Source: Ruminococcaceae bacterium UBA1865 (GTDB taxonomy: Bacteria > Bacillota > Clostridia > Oscillospirales > Acutalibacteraceae). Taken from it: a stretch of 5,405 nucleotides of DNA. The translations under genes and the position numbers were made by a program. Location of the stretch: positions 51,338-56,742 of the forward strand of contig DDHX01000054.1 of NCBI GenBank assembly GCA_002338255.1, read 5' to 3'. Position 1 is the stretch's first letter. Every line of letters starts with the position of its first letter. This document shows, piece by piece, positions 4,829 through 5,405 of this stretch. The notes beneath the pieces are model-generated. The model did not search any database. It saw only the letters and a list, made by a program, of their open reading frames with translations, and was not told the origin of the DNA.

Positions 4829-5405
4829 ATGAAAAATTGGACACAAAAGGCAGCGGGAATTTGCTCTGCTGCGCTGGCGTTTGCAGCTGTGGCATGCGTT
4901 GTGGGACGTTTACCGGCAATACAGGCTCAGGACGCAGCGTTTGCCGCAGCTGGCTTTATTATGCCCAAAGGCGCGGCCGAAGTGATTAAATCAGATTATC
5001 TGGAAGAGGACGAGGAAGACGGATCAACCTCGTCCGACGCACCAACCTCGAATTCTTCGGCTCCGGCATCGTCATACGAAGAGGTTCAAAGCAAAGCAAG
5101 CTCCGATATTACGTCAAGCATTTCTGATTCGAGTGCCGCGACCAGTTCGGGGCTCGCAACAACATCATTGGCAGGCAAGATTAAGGAAATGAGTATTGTG
5201 AACACCGGCACACAGTACAATAATATGTGGGTAAAAAACATCAATAAGAATCACAGTATTGATGTGGCTGCGGAGCTTGCAAAACAGCCTGCTGTTAAAA
5301 TTATAAAAAATTCAACCCCGCAGGTGCTGATTTATCATACGCATACCACGGAAGCCTTTTTGGGTGATACACGCACCCGTGATCCGGCTAAAAGTGTAGT
5401 TGCCG
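4829..5405 (+). CDS. spoIIP: Stage II sporulation protein P (SpoIIP), 3' truncated by the window
   Basis: The first 192 codons of SpoIIP; the frame is still open at the window end. SpoIIP is a peptidoglycan amidase and endopeptidase that acts with SpoIID and SpoIIM at the septal membrane to drive engulfment of the forespore. Residues about 8-26 form an N-terminal membrane anchor. A low-complexity linker follows (about 57-115), first acidic (EEDEED) and then very rich in Ser, Thr and Ala. The catalytic domain begins around residue 117, and VLIYHTHTTEAF (residues 167-178) holds H170, H172 and E175, the conserved zinc/catalytic His-Glu region of the family. The ATG at 4829 has GGGGG (4818-4822) 6 bases upstream; ATG 4815 is in another frame. 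It follows gpr with no terminator between, so read-through from gpr is likely in addition to any own promoter. Confidence 0.92.
   Translation, partial: MKNWTQKAAGICSAALAFAAVACVVGRLPAIQAQDAAFAAAGFIMPKGAAEVIKSDYLEEDEEDGSTSSDAPTSNSSAPASSYEEVQSKASSDITSSISDSSAATSSGLATTSLAGKIKEMSIVNTGTQYNNMWVKNINKNHSIDVAAELAKQPAVKIIKNSTPQVLIYHTHTTEAFLGDTRTRDPAKSVVA

Noticed and set aside
4783..4989. Plus-strand 68-codon frame before and inside spoIIP
   Set aside because: It is out of frame with spoIIP, has no ribosome site at its ATG, and its Cys/Gly-rich translation is the shifted reading of the SpoIIP membrane anchor.
1..5405. CRISPR arrays, insertion sequences, tRNA genes and riboswitches
   Set aside because: No spaced direct repeats, transposase-like frames, cloverleaf sequences or recognisable aptamer cores were seen on either strand.

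Overview
The window looks like chromosomal DNA of a spore-forming clostridium (Bacillota). This rests on three sporulation or germination genes (spoVAE, gpr, spoIIP), strong Shine-Dalgarno sites, A/T-rich intergenic DNA with sigma-A-like promoters, and intrinsic terminators with U-runs. Moderately GC-rich coding sequence and protein similarity by eye suggest the Oscillospiraceae/Ruminococcaceae side of Clostridia; that placement is inference. No mobile element, CRISPR array, tRNA, rRNA or recognisable riboswitch is visible.

Left part (1-2521, all + strand): the 3' third of an asparagine synthase gene (asnB) ends at 606 and is followed by a long hairpin. An extended -10 promoter then starts a two-gene unit encoding a LigB/DODA-type extradiol dioxygenase (YgiD family) and a pirin. 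Both are predicted metalloproteins of the dioxygenase/cupin type, 42 bp apart, and the unit is closed by a clear terminator at 2491-2521.

Middle part (2522-3550): spoVAE (GTG start, + strand) stands without spoVAC or spoVAD beside it. After it comes an open frame with coding character but no normal start codon (open from 2936, stop at 3166). Converging on it from the right is a 50-residue single-pass membrane protein on the minus strand, with its own promoter, TTG start and terminator.

Right part (3518-5405): rpsT (ribosomal protein S20, minus strand) diverges from gpr (germination protease), which is followed by the 5' part of spoIIP (engulfment peptidoglycan hydrolase), cut by the window end. 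The rpsT / gpr-spoIIP arrangement is the order known from Bacillus subtilis. The sporulation genes act at different stages: SpoIIP in engulfment, SpoVAE in dipicolinate traffic, and GPR in breakdown of small acid-soluble proteins on germination.

I see no convincing new multi-gene system. The items most worth a second look are the 50-residue membrane protein, the start-less frame behind spoVAE, the isolated spoVAE, and the short GPR with an uncertain start.
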